From assembly GCA_037102815.1 (NCBI GenBank), contig BTPP01000011.1, positions 496,001-560,000 of the forward strand: a stretch of 64,000 bases of DNA, read 5' to 3'. This document shows, one piece after another, positions 21,312-33,514 of the stretch (its first letter is position 1; the number at the start of each line of letters is the position of its first letter). The notes beneath the pieces are model-generated. The model saw nothing but the letters and a program-made list of their open reading frames with translations. It did no database searches and was not told the DNA's origin. A program made the translations under genes and the position numbers. The DNA is from Neurospora intermedia. Lineage: Eukaryota > Ascomycota > Sordariomycetes > Sordariales > Sordariaceae.

Positions 21312-22175
21312 GATGTCTAGGTACCAGCTGACTCGTGTGGTCTTTGACAGTACACCATTAAAGGTAGCGGCATGTTCTTTCCCAAAGCAGGCTCGTTAAA
21401 AGTCGTGGAGTCTCTTGGAGCTAGGTTTCATGCAACGGGGTTACTAACTGAGAGGCTTGTGCCTCTTTGCGGGCGGCTCCTGTTCAGAAGCTGGATGGTC
21501 GGGTGCTTGTCCCTTGTCCATTATAGCGGGTATTTCCATCAACTTGGAAATCAAATGAATGGCGCCGCTCTAGCCAGGCTTCCAGGGTCGCGGACCAGAA
21601 GGCGCGAGCAGAAGAAAGGAGATGGGAGCAAACTGGATAGTAGCAACCCGTTGAACCTGACCTAAAGCAAACAAGCGCGGGCCTGGATACGCGTGTGCTC
21701 CGAGGATGGGTTTAGGTCGAGGAGTGCTGCGCGTGTTGTCAAAAGACGGAAGAAATGATTTTTGAGCCGGGAGCAGTTTTGTAGCATTGGTTTGTGGCGC
21801 GGGGTTACCTAGTAAGTAGAAGGTCCCGCCGAGTCGCGTCGGTTGGGGAAACAGATGACTAAAAATTCGGCGGTCGCTCCAACCGTCACCACCTGCCGAG
21901 ACGTTGTCAAGTTTTCGAGGAAAGGATGATCGAAACAACACAGCCAAACCCGCAGTGCATTGCAACTAGTTCTTGGCCCCGTTTAACGTAGTGAATGAAC
22001 AGGCATGCTACTCATAATGAGTGTATTTCAAAACTTGATACGATAGTCGAATCTTGAAGGAAGCAGGCATGGAAGCTGCAGACTAGCTGAGCGTTGTTAC
22101 GATTAAGTACAAGTCGTGTTATAAAAGCACAAGGTATTGGAAGGGAAAAGTAGAAAAAGTACCTATACCTAACCC
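21312..22175. other. Intergenic upstream of RNase H-fold gene B
   Basis: Frames at 21372-21665 (+) and 21570-21965 (-) overlap and show no motif. Probably promoter and spacer. Confidence 0.3.
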
Positions 22176-22462
22176 AAAAAAAACATAAAAAGATAAAAAG
22201 ATTGTTGGGTCCAGGGATCGAACATGGGACGTGACTGCAAACTGGAAGGGAGTAGAAGAGCCCTATTTGACACAGCCGGAAGGCGCCAGCTACAGCACTA
22301 CTACAAGCTACGGAACCTAACACTACTAGGAGTGCTAGGGAGCGTCCTCGCTCCACCGTCCGCCTGTAGCCCCACGAGTTACGCCCTTTGCGCAACACGC
22401 CGCTCGACCACTGGACCATTTTTGTTTGTTGAGATGTTGGACAGAACTTTCGACTTATTAAC
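22176..22462 (-). repeat. tRNA-like Pol III-type unit E
   Basis: On the minus strand: GGTTAATAAG box at 22462-22453, CTCAACAAAC, GGTCCAGTGGTCGAGCGG, a short variable middle, GGCGCCTTCCGG, GGGCTCTTCTACTCCC, B box GTTCGATCC, CTGGACC, then several T runs. The 5' GGTCCAG and 3' CTGGACC form a perfect 7-bp stem with a sequence unlike the other units, the clearest compensated case. Confidence 0.66.
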
Positions 22463-22793
22463 CCCCTAGCACGTGCGGTCGCTCTCACAGCAGTTTCAAT
22501 GCACATTCATTGTCCAATGTAAACAAGACATGCCTTCCCAATATGACCACCTTTCCCTTTTTCTTTTCTCTACAAAACCAACCACGACATGTTCCTTCAA
22601 ACTACCGCGCCCATGACTCTGCACAAGAACACAAATAAGCCCCACCATTCCTCCCGTCTTCAGCATTCGTACCTCAAACATATTGACCTCCAAGCCCTGT
22701 CGGATCGTGTTCCTGCATTTTCTGGCATTGCACTCACCCCCGCAAACCATGGACGCCTACAAATCCGCAACCCACCTCACTTCTCACCACTAC

Positions 22794-23036
22794 CTACCTA
22801 TCCTTGTACTCGGCCGTCTCGACCTTCACCTCCATCTTTCCATTCTTACTGCCGCTACTACCACCATAGCTACTCGCCTTCTTCTTTTGTCCAGAGCCAG
22901 ATGCGTCGTCCTTGCTCTGGGACGCCAATGAGGAGGAACTCCTCTCCTTCTTCTTCTTCTTCCAGTTCCCGGGCCACATCATTGCGTAGACCTTTGCTTG
23001 GTCCTCCATAGGCAACCAGAAGAAGATGTTGCTCAT
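22794..23036 (-). CDS. Possible small Lys/Ser-rich protein
   Basis: 80 residues from the ATG at 23036: MSNIFFWLPMEDQAKVYAMM, then WPGNWKKKKKE, Ser/Lys/Gly-rich sequence and an end EVKVETAEYKDR. The aromatic N-terminus followed by a basic disordered tail looks more protein-like than the overlapping plus-strand frames. No family is recognised, and it could be an exon of a larger gene or spurious. Confidence 0.3.
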   Translation of the reverse strand: MSNIFFWLPMEDQAKVYAMMWPGNWKKKKKERSSSSLASQSKDDASGSGQKKKASSYGGSSGSKNGKMEVKVETAEYKDR

Positions 23037-23990
23037 TTTCGGAGAGGCCCAAGGGTATTTACCAGTGCTGTGTGGTAAGCGTTGGACTTGACCTTGTGAT
23101 GGTCTTGCGTCTATAGTTGGTAATGTACTTGTTGAAGATGGAGTTATTCTGTTGGAGAAAAAAGCGTGCTGGACTTGGTTATGGCTCTGGATCAAGTTAG
23201 ACAAATGCAAGGGAGGTTAGAACTTGTGGTGCGCTGTGAAGAAAAAAAAGAAAACACAGGTATGCACTGTGCAAGAGGTTGGAAATGTCTTTATGGCCTG
23301 AGTTTGAGGAAATTTGACGTTGTTTTTGACATGATTCTGGGGCTGTCGTGAATCAGGGGTATGCATGCTCGGAAGCGATTCCCCCCGGTGATCTGCGTCA
23401 GGGGTGCTGGTCTTGGCGTCGATGGTATGGCTCCATCGACAAGGATGCACTGCACCACTCCACTGTATCATTCCGACTCACGATACGTCTACTTACACAA
23501 CACACAATTCCCTTCTTGTACTCCCCAAAAAGAAAGTATTCATCTGCGCTAAAACCCATGTTTAGGTATTTTGTGCAACGATCGACAAACCGAGCAAATC
23601 CAATCCCTAAACAACGCCCATGATGCACAACACCGACCAGCCAGACTTAACCGCCCATTCCTCCTTGTCCAACATGAATGCACGTGTATCGTGCTTTGGC
23701 CCTCTCCGTCCATGTCCTCTCTCTGTCGCACTTTTCCACCAGTTCTTCCCAACACATGAGACATGACATCAGCGTTCTCCACTGCCACATCAATCTCCAA
23801 CACAGCAACACTCCAGCGTCTTTTCGGGTGCTTGGCACATCTTCAGCTCGGCGATCGGTGCTCCACTCCGACGAACTTCAAGGGGTCAATGATTGTGTCG
23901 CCTTGCTTTTTTTCGGGCGCTGGGATATTGGCTGAAAGTGGCTAGCTAGCTGACACGCATCACCGCCTTTTGTGACATTCGCGGTGGCCA
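23037..23990. other. Intergenic upstream of the cystathionine gamma-synthase-like gene
   Basis: Several short overlapping frames on both strands without motifs. The 3' part is promoter. Confidence 0.3.
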
Positions 23991-23996
23991 TATAAG
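23991..23996 (+). promoter_or_regulatory. TATA box
   Basis: TATAAG in GGCCATATAAGATCGGG, 81 nt upstream of the ATG at 24072. Confidence 0.5.
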
Positions 23997-24071
23997 ATCG
24001 GGGATTTGTCCCTTCAAATTGTGCAACGCCGACATATACGGTATATACACCAGTGACTACCTACGGTAAAA

Positions 24072-26137
24072 ATGGGTGAAAAGGGAATCATCGAACATCC
24101 TGAACTCCTCAAACTCGGGGAGCCTCTTCCTCCTGGGAATCCCCATGTAAGTCGGTCGCAAGTCATCTTGCATCCATTTGTTGAACAAACTGACCATTTT
24201 TACCTACACAGGGAATAAGTGTCCACCTCCCAGCATGGGAAGACACACTCGGCTGGGCAAAGCGAGACCCCCGCGTGGTGGACACCATGAAAACCGGCTA
24301 CCCGCGCTTCTTCATCCCGCGAGTAGTCGAACGCCTAGCCGACCGTCTTCTCGAGCACTTCACCCGAATCCACAGCCAGTCATACAATGATATCGACCTC
24401 AAGGACAAACGTGCCTTGATCGTTTCGACAGGCCACCACGCGCTCATGTGTCGCCAATTCTTCCGCCAGAAATTCGACTCTGCTTCTGATCCAAAAGTCT
24501 CCTTCCCCATCCTCATCGCCCACTGGGACGGCACCATCTCTCTCGTTCGCGAGCATGAACATCTACCAACAATAAAAGGTCAACCACCACAACCACCCCT
24601 CGGCCAAGAAGACATCTTCCTCGTCCCCTACCCCATCGACATGTTTCCCTTTGCCAAATCCTTCTGGCAACACACCGGCTTTGGCATCTCCAGTCGACGC
24701 GCGACTTACTGGATGGATTGCGCCCCCTTCTTCCAACCCACCACTCTCAACTACCCAGCACCAACCCCATTCAATGGTGGTTTCGACGAAACAACCACCA
24801 CCACCGCCCTCTCCCTCCTCCGCACCCGCCTCGCAAAAAGCTACTCCACCCCCTTTTCGCCCGTCTCCCCCTCCGACATCTTCCTCTACCCCACAGGCAT
24901 GTCCTCCACAGCCGCCCTCGCATCCGCCATCAAATCCCTCGTCTTATCCATCCCCAGTTCCACCCCGAACCCCTCAGTCCATAGTCCGCCCCGTGCCCCC
25001 TCCGTGGCATTATTCGGCTTCCTCTACGTCGACACACTCAAACTCCTCTCCACCCTCCTCGGCTTCACTCTTCATCTCTTCCCCTACTCCACACCCCTTT
25101 CCTCCCTTTCTCAGTCTTTAGCATCCGGCGACTTGCAGCTCGACTTGCTAGTGACAGAGTTCCCGGGAAACCCACTAATGCAGTCACCTGATGTTTCGTG
25201 TCTCTATGAATTGTCCAGACGACATGGGTTCGCGTTGGTGGTGGATGATACTGTCGGAGGCACGGGAGCGAACGTGAATGTTTTGGGGAGGTGTGATGCC
25301 GTGGTGAGCAGTTTGACGAAGATGGTGAGTGGGGGGTGTGATGTCATGGGGGGGTGCTTGGTTTTGAATCCGGGCGGAGTCAGGTATGGGGTTTTGAAGG
25401 GGATGTTGGAGGGTGGGGATATAAATGGGGGGATGGATGGGGGTGGGATGATGGGTACGATGGAGGGGGGTGGGAATGGGACTGCAAATGGGGGGATGGA
25501 TCCGGAAGAAGAGAAGAAGAGAGATTCGGGGTATGCAGCTTGCCTGAATGGTGAGGCGGAAGGAGAGGAGACGAAAGAGGAGGTAAAGGTGAAGGGTGAA
25601 ACTACCCCCAAGGACCAAGGGGCCCAAAGAAGAGAGGAAGAACGAGCTTGGTTCCCCGCCGATATCGCAGTCATGGAACGAAACAGTCGAGACTTTGTCC
25701 ACCGCGTACGCAAAGCGAGCGCCAATGCCGAATGGCTGGTACACAACCTTCTTCGATCACACGCCAGCGTGCAAGAAGTCTACTATCCCAAAGGGTCATC
25801 GACAGAAGACATCTACGAGCAGTTTCGGGTTAGACCTACCGTGGATGATCAAGGCGAAGGCGGGTACGGCTTTCTAGTCTCCATCAAGTTCCTGACCCCA
25901 GCCAAGGCCAGAGCATTTTACGATGCCATGGCTGTGGCCAAGGGGCCGAGTTTGGGAACAAACTTTACGCTTTGTTGTGCGTATACGCTGTTGGCGCATT
26001 ATCGGGAGTTGGAGTGGGCAGCTGAGTTTGGGGTGGTGGAGGATCTGGTGAGGATTAGTGTCGGGCTGGAGGACAAGGAGTGGTTGGGGGAGAGGGTGAG
26101 CAGGGCACTGACGGCGGCTGGAGAGTGTGAGGAGTAA
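24072..26137 (+). CDS. Cystathionine gamma-synthase-like PLP enzyme
   Basis: Exon 1 is 24072-24146, a 65-nt intron (GTAAGT to CACAG) follows, and exon 2 is 24212-26137; 666 residues. The N-terminal GISVHLPAWEDTLGWAKRD and MKTGYPRFFI are characteristic of the fungal cystathionine gamma-synthase group (Neurospora met-7, yeast STR2), which joins an activated homoserine and cysteine in transsulfuration. The aspartate contacting the PLP ring lies in VVDDTVGGTGANV, and the PLP lysine is in SSLTKMVSGG (Lys395). An unusual Gly/Met-rich then acidic insertion of about 75 residues sits near residues 425-500, between the PLP lysine and the C-terminal domain (WFPADIAVMERNSRDF onward). That insertion makes it longer than typical homologues as I remember them. 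Cytosolic. It is convergent with the dehydrogenase gene, 233 bp away. Confidence 0.85.
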
Positions 26138-26370
26138 TGGATGTAGGGGATGAAAGGGGAAGTTGATGCTTAGAAAGATTGTACTTGAGGTCAATTATCG
26201 CGGGACTTGGACTGTGGACAACCGGATGGATCAATGAGAACAGATACCCTCTATTGCCCTTTATTCGGACCTTTCGAGCAAGACGTTGTGCCTTTCATCC
26301 ATGATCATATCCCCTGTACATTCCACTCCCGGTCCTCGTCAGAGACAATGCACCGAACAGTAACATTACC

Positions 26371-27411
26371 TCAGTACGAGGACGGCATAACCGACAGCCG
26401 CCCACCATCGTTGACAAGAATTAAACCGTTGCAGAAGCTTCCGGCACGGCTCGCCAGATATAGGACGGTCCCAGCCATCTCTTCCTCACCACCAAACTTT
26501 CTAACAGGTATGAAGTGCGGACTTTCGAAGGACTCGGTCCCGGGATCGCGGTTACCGATAAGTCCGGCGGCGAGCTCGGAAGGGAACACTGTGATTCTGT
26601 TAACATCGGCCAACCGAAACATGCGGAGAGACTGCAACTTACAGCCCGGAGCCAAAGCATTCGCCCGAATACCATAGGGAGCCAAGGCCGAACTCGCCTG
26701 CTTGGTCAAGTAGATCATCGCAGCCTTGCTACTTCCATATGCCGGCGTCGATACCGTTTTCCGACTGAATCCCGCAATACTAGCCGTCACGATGATCTGG
26801 CTCTGAACAGACGGGACATTGCTCCCGGGTACGACCGGCTTGCCAAACCCTCCCTTCTCGACAGCGTTCTTGTTGCCCGCCTCCAGCAGCTCAAGGAAGG
26901 CGACCATGGAGAAGAAGGCGCCGGTGACGTTGGTGTGAAGGGCACTGGTCATCTCCTCCATCTGGTAGTTGGTGAACAGGTTCTTGCGGACTTCGGAGAG
27001 AGGGAGGCTGGTATCCCACTTGTTGGCAGGACCCAGAACGCCAGAGTTGGCAACGAAAAGATTGATGTAGCCGACGTCGTTCGTAATCTTGTCGACGCAC
27101 TTTTGGAGGGCGTCCTTGTCAGTGACGTCACAGATGATGGCGACGATAATGCCTCCCTCGGGGTTGGCTCGGACGGCGGCGGAAAGGACATCGGCACGAC
27201 GGCCGAGGATGTAGACTCGCTTAGCACCATTGGCGGCAAGGGCTCTGGCCATCATAAGGCCAATGCCTAGGAAATTGAATGGTTAGTCAATGGACGAGGG
27301 CGAACGTGAAAGAGATTCACCTGTTCCGCCGCCGGTGATGACTGCAACGATGCCATTGACATTGAACAAGTTGTTCACAGCGAGGTTTGACATGGGGGTT
27401 CCGGAAGTCAT
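26371..27411 (-). CDS. Short-chain dehydrogenase/reductase (SDR)
   Basis: Exon 1 is 27411-27321, a 54-nt intron (GTGAAT to CCTAG) follows, and exon 2 is 27266-26371; 328 residues. The intron splits the cofactor motif TGGGTGIG (residues 26-33), which supports the model. Other classical SDR features are CDVTD (adenine contact), ANSG in place of NNAG (Asn104), the catalytic Ser193 in VTASIAG, and Tyr207/Lys211 in YGSSK. ILGRR after the second strand suggests NADP(H) preference. It oxidises or reduces an alcohol/carbonyl pair; the substrate is unknown. It resembles the RhlG-like fungal SDRs annotated as 3-oxoacyl-ACP reductases, but that name would be a guess. A TATA box lies upstream at 27572-27579. 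Confidence 0.88.
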
Positions 27412-27571
27412 TTTGAGGGTCGATTCTGGTGAGTTCGGTACAGAAGATGCTCTCCTTGAAGTTTTGTCTTTCGAGTCGATGTTTGTAAGGTTGAGCAGCT
27501 CCTGAATGGGTGTGAACGGATTCTAAGTCAAATGCGCCAGTTCCCAGTTTATGTAGCTTGTGGTGGCTGCT

Positions 27572-27579
27572 CTTTATAG
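27572..27579 (-). promoter_or_regulatory. TATA box of the SDR gene
   Basis: Reads CTATAAAG on the minus strand, about 160 nt upstream of the ATG at 27411. Confidence 0.5.
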
Positions 27580-28323
27580 CGCGATGCATTCGAGCTTCTT
27601 TCCTTGGTGGTGCACCACATGCACTTCGTGTTCGGATTTATTGGCCAATCTCCATTATCTCCTGCTTCTGTCGCAGATATCGGAAGTTTTGGGGTATCGC
27701 CGAAATGTGATGTAGGACAGGCCGGCAGTTGAAAAAGCGACCGATATCCAGGCCTGGTTGGTCGCGTTGAAGCCACGATTAATGGCATGCCAGGTGACAG
27801 TAAATGGCGATCGTGTTGGCTTAGCAGCGGCCAATCAACATTGTCAAATTTTTGATATATGGGGGTAAGTTGGTGAGGAGAATGTTGAAAAGTCGGAAAT
27901 AAGGACTTAGGAAAATGCTTGATTGGCATCTTAGTTGGAGAAAAGAAGAATGGATGGCCAGGCCAGCCCAGGTTTAAAGACTACCACGATAAGACTTCAA
28001 GGCAGGGGGCTCTTTTGAGACGTCAATGTTCAATAATCATCACCACATTTACTCAGACTGAGGGGACAGAAATCCATTGACAATCAACGATAAACGGAAA
28101 GTCAGTCCTTGATATTCGTGTCAGTGGAAATAGCATCGCTTGACGCTTGGACCAAGAGGCAATACAGAACAGTGTCCCAGGCCAATACCATGCCACGAAA
28201 CCGCCATTCGTGGAATTCCGTAAAAACATAAAAATTCACGATATGAATGACAGCAGTTATGACATTGACATGGACAGAAAAAAAAAGTGCGAAAAGAAAG
28301 ACGTGTTTGAACGCCGGGAATTG
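27580..28323. other. Promoter and intergenic region, no gene seen
   Basis: A minus-strand frame at 27549-27929 overlaps the SDR promoter and has no motif. The rest, up to tRNA-Lys, is featureless. Confidence 0.3.
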
Positions 28324-28396
28324 AGCCCGACGTGGGGGTCGAACCCACAACCTTGAGATTAAGAGTCTCACGCTCTACCGATTGAGCTAGCCGGGC
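28324..28396 (-). tRNA. tRNA-Lys (anticodon CTT)
   Basis: On the minus strand, acceptor stem GCCCGGC/GTCGGGC, D arm TAGCTCAATCGGTAGAGC, anticodon stem TGAGA/TCTCA around loop CTCTTAA (anticodon CTT), T arm GTGGG-TTCGACC-CCCAC, discriminator T. Length 73 nt, no intron. It decodes AAG. Confidence 0.96.
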
Positions 28397-29274
28397 AGCC
28401 AAAGCTGCCGTTTGTTGAAAGCACTGCACGGAACTGGCGCCTAAGAGCCCAACCGACTTGCGTTGTTCTGGTCAACAATCAAACGAACACAGCGTGCTCA
28501 TCGAGAACACATCCGTCAAGCAGGTCGCCTGCAGCGTCAAGATCCCGAGTGAGCGAGTTCACTGTTGGTACGCTTGCTGATTGAGGGATGCGCGATGATG
28601 GGTGCAGAAGATGTGCTATAGGCAGACGGGGATGGTGGCACTGCGGCAACATATCCGGTCGGGGGTCAGAGCTCCAGAATTACCGGGTAACCAAGTCCCG
28701 GGTAGGCTGAACGGGACGGGATCAGAGGGCCGTATTGAAAAGCGCGTTGAAAAAAGAAGAAGAAAGATGATGGCTGCTAATGAAGTGATGCTGGGCCAGT
28801 CACTTGGACATTGTTAAAGTCATTCATTCAGAACGGCATTGCTGGCGGTGAGATGCAATGGTGAAGCTGCGGGGAGACGGGAGACGGGAGACAATGACAT
28901 GGCTTGCTTCAACGAGACACTTCAGGGAGATGCGGGGTCAAGACTACTAATACGGGTTAGGGTTGTGTAAGGACAACTCCGCGGCCTCCAAGATTTTCCG
29001 CCGGCTGTCATTGGCCGAGCACACACACACTCACGGATTGCAAGGGTGCACATGTCCGATTCGCGGGGCCGGGCCGCGTCTGGAATTTGGGAAATTGTGA
29101 GTCAAAGCCCCACCATGCCTGTGCCAGACGGAGACTCCAGTACGGCGCCGCACCCCCCCGGAGTTTGACCACTGAACCGTCAGCTCCAAGCCCCCCAAGA
29201 TCCGCTTGCCGCTCCGATCGAGTCCGTTGCTTCAGTTTTGTTCCCATACACACACACACACACAACCACACATA
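28397..29274. other. Intergenic upstream of phenylalanyl-tRNA synthetase
   Basis: At 28545-28600 a short stretch (GAGCGAGTTCACTGTTGG, then GCTGATTGAGGGAT) resembles the tail of repeat R2. A triple GGGAGAC occurs at about 28875-28892. CA-dinucleotide tracts occur just before the start codon (29248-29264). No gene on this stretch. Confidence 0.35.
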
Positions 29275-30966
29275 ATGGCGCCCCCAACAAACACCGCCGC
29301 GTCCTCCGAGGACCTCGCGACCGACATCCTCGCTGCCCTCGACAAGTCGCAGCCCCTCCTCTCCAGCGATGCCTTCCCCAGCGCCACCTTCGTCGACCTC
29401 AAGGCCGCCCTCGACAGGCTGGCGTCGCGCGAGATGGTAAAATACGACACCATCGAGCGCCAGGAAGCCCTCCTCGAACCCGAAGCCGAACAGATCGCCG
29501 CCAATGGCTCCCACGAGGCCCGCGTCTTCGAGGCCCTGCGCAAGGCCGTCGAGGGCCTGTCGGTCAAGGAGCTGGAGGAGGCCATCGGCGACAAGAACGT
29601 GGTCAAGATCGGCCAGGGCAAGGCCTTCAAGGAGAAGTGGATCAGCAAGACCAAGGACGGCAAGTTCACGGCCGTCGCCGACAAGATCAACGACACCACC
29701 CAGGAGCAGATCAAGACGGTCCAGCAGACCAAGACACACCCCGACCCCAAGATCCTCGCCGACCTCAAGAAGCGCAAGCTCATCCGCACACAAAACATCT
29801 TCTCCTTCAAGATCCACAAGGGCCCCAAGTTCGCCCTCAGGATCCCCGAGGAGGCCACCGACCTGACCGCCGACATGATCGCCTCGGGCGCCTGGAAGAC
29901 GGCCACCTTCAAGCCCTACAACTTCAAGGCCCTCGGCGCCACCCAGAACGGCGGCGCCCTGCACCCGCTCAACAAGGTGCGCCAGGAGCTGCGCAACATC
30001 TTCTTCGAGATGGGCTTCGAGGAGATGCCCACCGACAAGTTCGTCGAGTCTGGCTTCTGGAACTTCGACGCCCTTTTCGTGCCCCAGCAGCACCCCGCCC
30101 GCGATCTCCAAGACACCTTCTACATCTCCGACCCCAAGGCCGCCGACTTCCCGCGCGCCGACTCGCCCGACGACACAAAAGACTACCAGGCCTACTGGGA
30201 CAACGTCAAGGCCGTGCACCAGGACGGCAAGTACGGCTCCATCGGCTACCGCTATCCCTGGTCCGGCGACGAGTCGCTCCGCCTTGTCCTGCGCACACAC
30301 ACCACCGCCATCAGCGCAAACATGCTGCACAAGCTGGCCGCCACCAAGGGCCCCGACGGCAGGCCTCTCCCGGCCCGCTACTTCTCCATCGATCGTGTCT
30401 TCCGTAACGAGACCGTCGATGCCACACATTTGGCGGAGTTCCACCAGGTCGAGGGTGTCATTGCCGACTACGGCCTGACCCTCGGTGGTCTGATGGAGTT
30501 CATGGAGATCTTCTTCGGCAAAATGGGTCTGCATGATTTGCAGTTCAAGCCCGCTTACAACCCTTATACCGAGCCTTCAATGGAGATTTTCGCTTACCGT
30601 GAGTGGCACCATTTTGCTGTGGTTGAAGAAATATAAACGCTGACATACAAACAAAAAAAAACAGACAAGGGCCTCGGCAAGCTCGTCGAGATCGGAAACA
30701 GCGGCATGTTCCGCGCCGAAATGTTGGAGTCTATGGGTCTTCCGTATGTTCATCCCTTTTCCTCTCTTCTCTCATTTTTCCTATCCTCACAGATTCGTAC
30801 TAACACCCCCAACAGCAAGGACATGCGCGTCTTCGGCTGGGGTCTCTCCCTCGAGCGCCCCACCATGATCAAGTACGGCATCTCCAACATTCGTGAGCTG
30901 CTGGGTCACAAGGTGGATTTGGAGTTTGTCCAGGGTAGCCCGGCTGTTTTGCTTGGCCAGGAGTAG
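29275..30966 (+). CDS. Phenylalanyl-tRNA synthetase alpha subunit, cytoplasmic
   Basis: Three exons: 29275-30598, 30665-30743 and 30816-30966 (introns of 66 and 72 nt; the second has a TACTAAC branch point). 517 residues. It forms the alpha-2 beta-2 enzyme that charges tRNA-Phe in the cytosol; the yeast counterpart is FRS2. N-terminal winged-helix DNA-binding-like domains occupy residues 1-200 or so. The class II catalytic core follows: motif 1 region [22 protein letters not shown], motif 2 [20 protein letters not shown], and motif 3 [11 protein letters not shown] near the C-terminus. The length is as expected for the family. Exon 1 has strong C-ending codon bias, which fits high expression and also explains the long antisense open frame. 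Confidence 0.96.
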
Positions 30967-33152
30967 GAGATGTGGTCCAAGACAAAAACGAAAACAAAAC
31001 AAAAAAGAGTTAATGAATGAAAGAAAGAAAGCGTACCTACTAGACGATGATACCGAATATAAAATGGAGTTTGATGTTCAGGTTTGGGATCTTTGGTTTC
31101 ACGAGGAGTAGGGGGAAGTGATGTTATTGTTGATGTTGTGGCTTTGACGAAGTGGCCGGGTAAACCACGGAGTTTGCAGTTTACATCAGGCGTCGAGTAT
31201 ACGACCCGTTGGGGCATTTGGGACGAGCAGGAGCTGGTGGAGGTCTCAAGTCTGTGAGCAACACCACGACGCCACCAAAGACAGGTACCGGATCAACCAC
31301 CAGCAACTGAGCTTATATCCATCCCTCCTAATCCCACCGGTTAGTTCTCGTCGCAAAACCTCCCTTCCGCCCTTCCTTCCCCTTCTCCTCAGAGTCTTAA
31401 AAGTTAGAACTCCTAGTAACCTGTCTCGTCCTTGACAGAAAAGGTGACACCTTCTCAGGTATTACATGGGCGATCAGCGCAACTGAATGTACCAACTTTT
31501 GTACCATCGGCGAGCCTGTCTCTGCCAGGACTTCAACCTCTCTCACCAGCTCTTCAAGGACTCAATCAAACAGCTCAACTCTCGACGGCACGATCTAGGC
31601 CTTCAGACCCTCCACCTATATAGTTACTATTTGATTCGAGCTCCAGCTCCACAACGGACTTCTGATCCAATCTCACGCCGAGCCCGATTTAGCCGAACTC
31701 AGGCCAAAAGGTTCGGTTCAGCTTGGTTTGGTTTCCTTTGGTTTCGTTGCCGACGTAGCTCATTCAACTTCTAAATATCTCTAAAGCAACTTGCCAAGTC
31801 AAGTAAACAAACACACGTATTTCCCGCATTATAGACGGTATAGATGTTCAACTCCACATAAGCCTACAACTAGGTAGTCTTTATATCGAGACTGCGTATT
31901 GACTGACTGGTGAGCGGATGACACTGCGCACGGCCTCCACTCCATTGAGAATTGAGAATCGAGAATTGAGAATTGCGAAAGCGCACGGCCTGAATTCAGG
32001 AAGCGCACAGGCCTATCTCATGGACCAGGCACCCTTGCTAAGGATGAAGCCTACGTCTAGGGGTCAGTCAAAAAGAGGATCCACCCACGATGTGCTGCAA
32101 GTACTGTAGTAACCGAAGTAAGTAAACAAACCCCCTTTTCAATGCAGCGATGGCGGCTTGGCGTCTTTTGTTTAATCCAACGTCGGTTCTTGCTGCGTTG
32201 TTGGACTCGTTTTGTCATCTTTTACGTCGCAAAAAAAAAACACATTTTTGGGATTACTAACTTTATTTCAGAAGACTGCCACATTCTAGAACCTATCTAT
32301 GGTTCAATGTCAGTATTATGGACACCAGATGTCATCAGACTTGGGGAACATGCCAAACCTTCATCAGCATTCCTTTTGGTTTCATAACACCAGCCGGCAG
32401 CCATCGTCCATTTTGTCCATCGCGCTGTCCGCTGTCCGACTCTTTCAAGATCCTGATCTCAGACTTACTTACCCCCTCCGGAGTCCCCCCCATCCGAACG
32501 CTGAACTCGCCACCCGTCTCAACTTTCTCCGTACTCCTGACACGAACAACTACGAACTTCCCTGTTTTCTTCCCCTAACTCCCATCCAGACAGACCAATG
32601 TTCTGTCTCCAGACCCCTTGACGCAAAGCCATCTCGTCGTCAGAATTTCGAGTTCATCCCGACCTATCCCAGCTTTTCCTTCTTCGGAGAAGTACCAGAA
32701 GACCACTAGACGAAAGGGAGGGAACCGAAAGAAACACGGACCGCCGGGTGATCTAGCAGTTAGAAGCGACCACGAAAGAAAAAGGTTTTCCATACTAGTG
32801 GCTAACGTCGATCCGACACCACTTCGAAAACACAGCCATGACACAACCAACAGGACAGCCATGATTCCAGGAGTTGTGTATCGAAAAAATCTTTCAACCG
32901 AAACATTTCCCTGGATGGTTTCACAAGTCAACACCAACTGACATCTGATAGCTCCCTTCGAGCTGCTTCGAAACTGTCATGGTTCGAGACGTGGAGATTT
33001 GGTCGTCGTAGTAGCAGGTCCTGCCCTAGTGGGTAACCGGCCATTCCGTTTTGCGCCTCCTTCACAACCCCTCACGGACCCACGGATGTCAAACATTGCG
33101 TTTTCTTGACTCCGGATACCGAACTCCAGATAGCGACAAGCACGGTTTTGGG
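30967..33152. other. Intergenic 2.2 kb, no gene seen
   Basis: Small overlapping frames only. At 31941-31975 there is a short (TTGAGAA)n-like tandem. Next to it GCGCACGGCC occurs twice, and the palindrome CCTGAATTCAGG follows the second copy. A run of A at 32230-32239 was the only other simple repeat noted. Confidence 0.3.
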
Positions 33153-33161
33153 TTTATATAA
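33153..33161 (+). promoter_or_regulatory. TATA box of the Gly-rich protein gene
   Basis: TTTATATAA, followed by a roughly 330-nt leader rich in CAACAACA. The long leader ends at the ATG 33515 in the context GCCAACATG. Confidence 0.5.
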
Positions 33162-33514
33162 CCATCGTTCGCTCTTTAGCTTGAGGGTGAATTTCTCTCG
33201 TCTGTAGCAACATCAGCAGCAACAACAAGGACACATTTTCTTGTCCCCGTTCGACTTCCTTCGAACATCAACAGAGTCGAGTCTGGTACTCCTTGACTTC
33301 TTTTCTTCTTCCGCTGCCGGTCATCAGCTTCTTCATTTACCACCTTTTATCATTGACCTTTTTCAACCTTACCTCCAACGCTCCCATCTGCCGGCCAGTA
33401 ACTTCACAACTTGTGTCTTTGCAACAACATTCCAAAGACCCAAACTTACCTTACCCAACTAACTCCTACGACTGATCCACACAACAACCCAACAACACCC
33501 ACTTCAACGCCAAC

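Noticed and set aside
22012-22506. 164-codon minus frame across Pol III-type unit E, and the similar frame at 13402-13773 across unit B
   Set aside because: Both translate the conserved noncoding unit (CSSAVAGAFRLCQVGLFYSLPVCSH recurs only because the repeat recurs). Units in other phases have stops, so it is not a protein family. Sequence shortened here to the key part SSAVAGAFRLC.
26515-27270. 251-codon plus-strand frame over the SDR gene
   Set aside because: It is antisense to a gene with all SDR motifs and a motif-splitting intron, so it is a shadow.
29008-30534. 508-codon open frame antisense to the phenylalanyl-tRNA synthetase gene
   Set aside because: It is the mirror of strong C/G-ending codon use in the real gene, is Val/Leu/Gly/Glu-rich without motifs, and crosses no splice sites. 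A second antisense and a +1 plus frame show the same effect.
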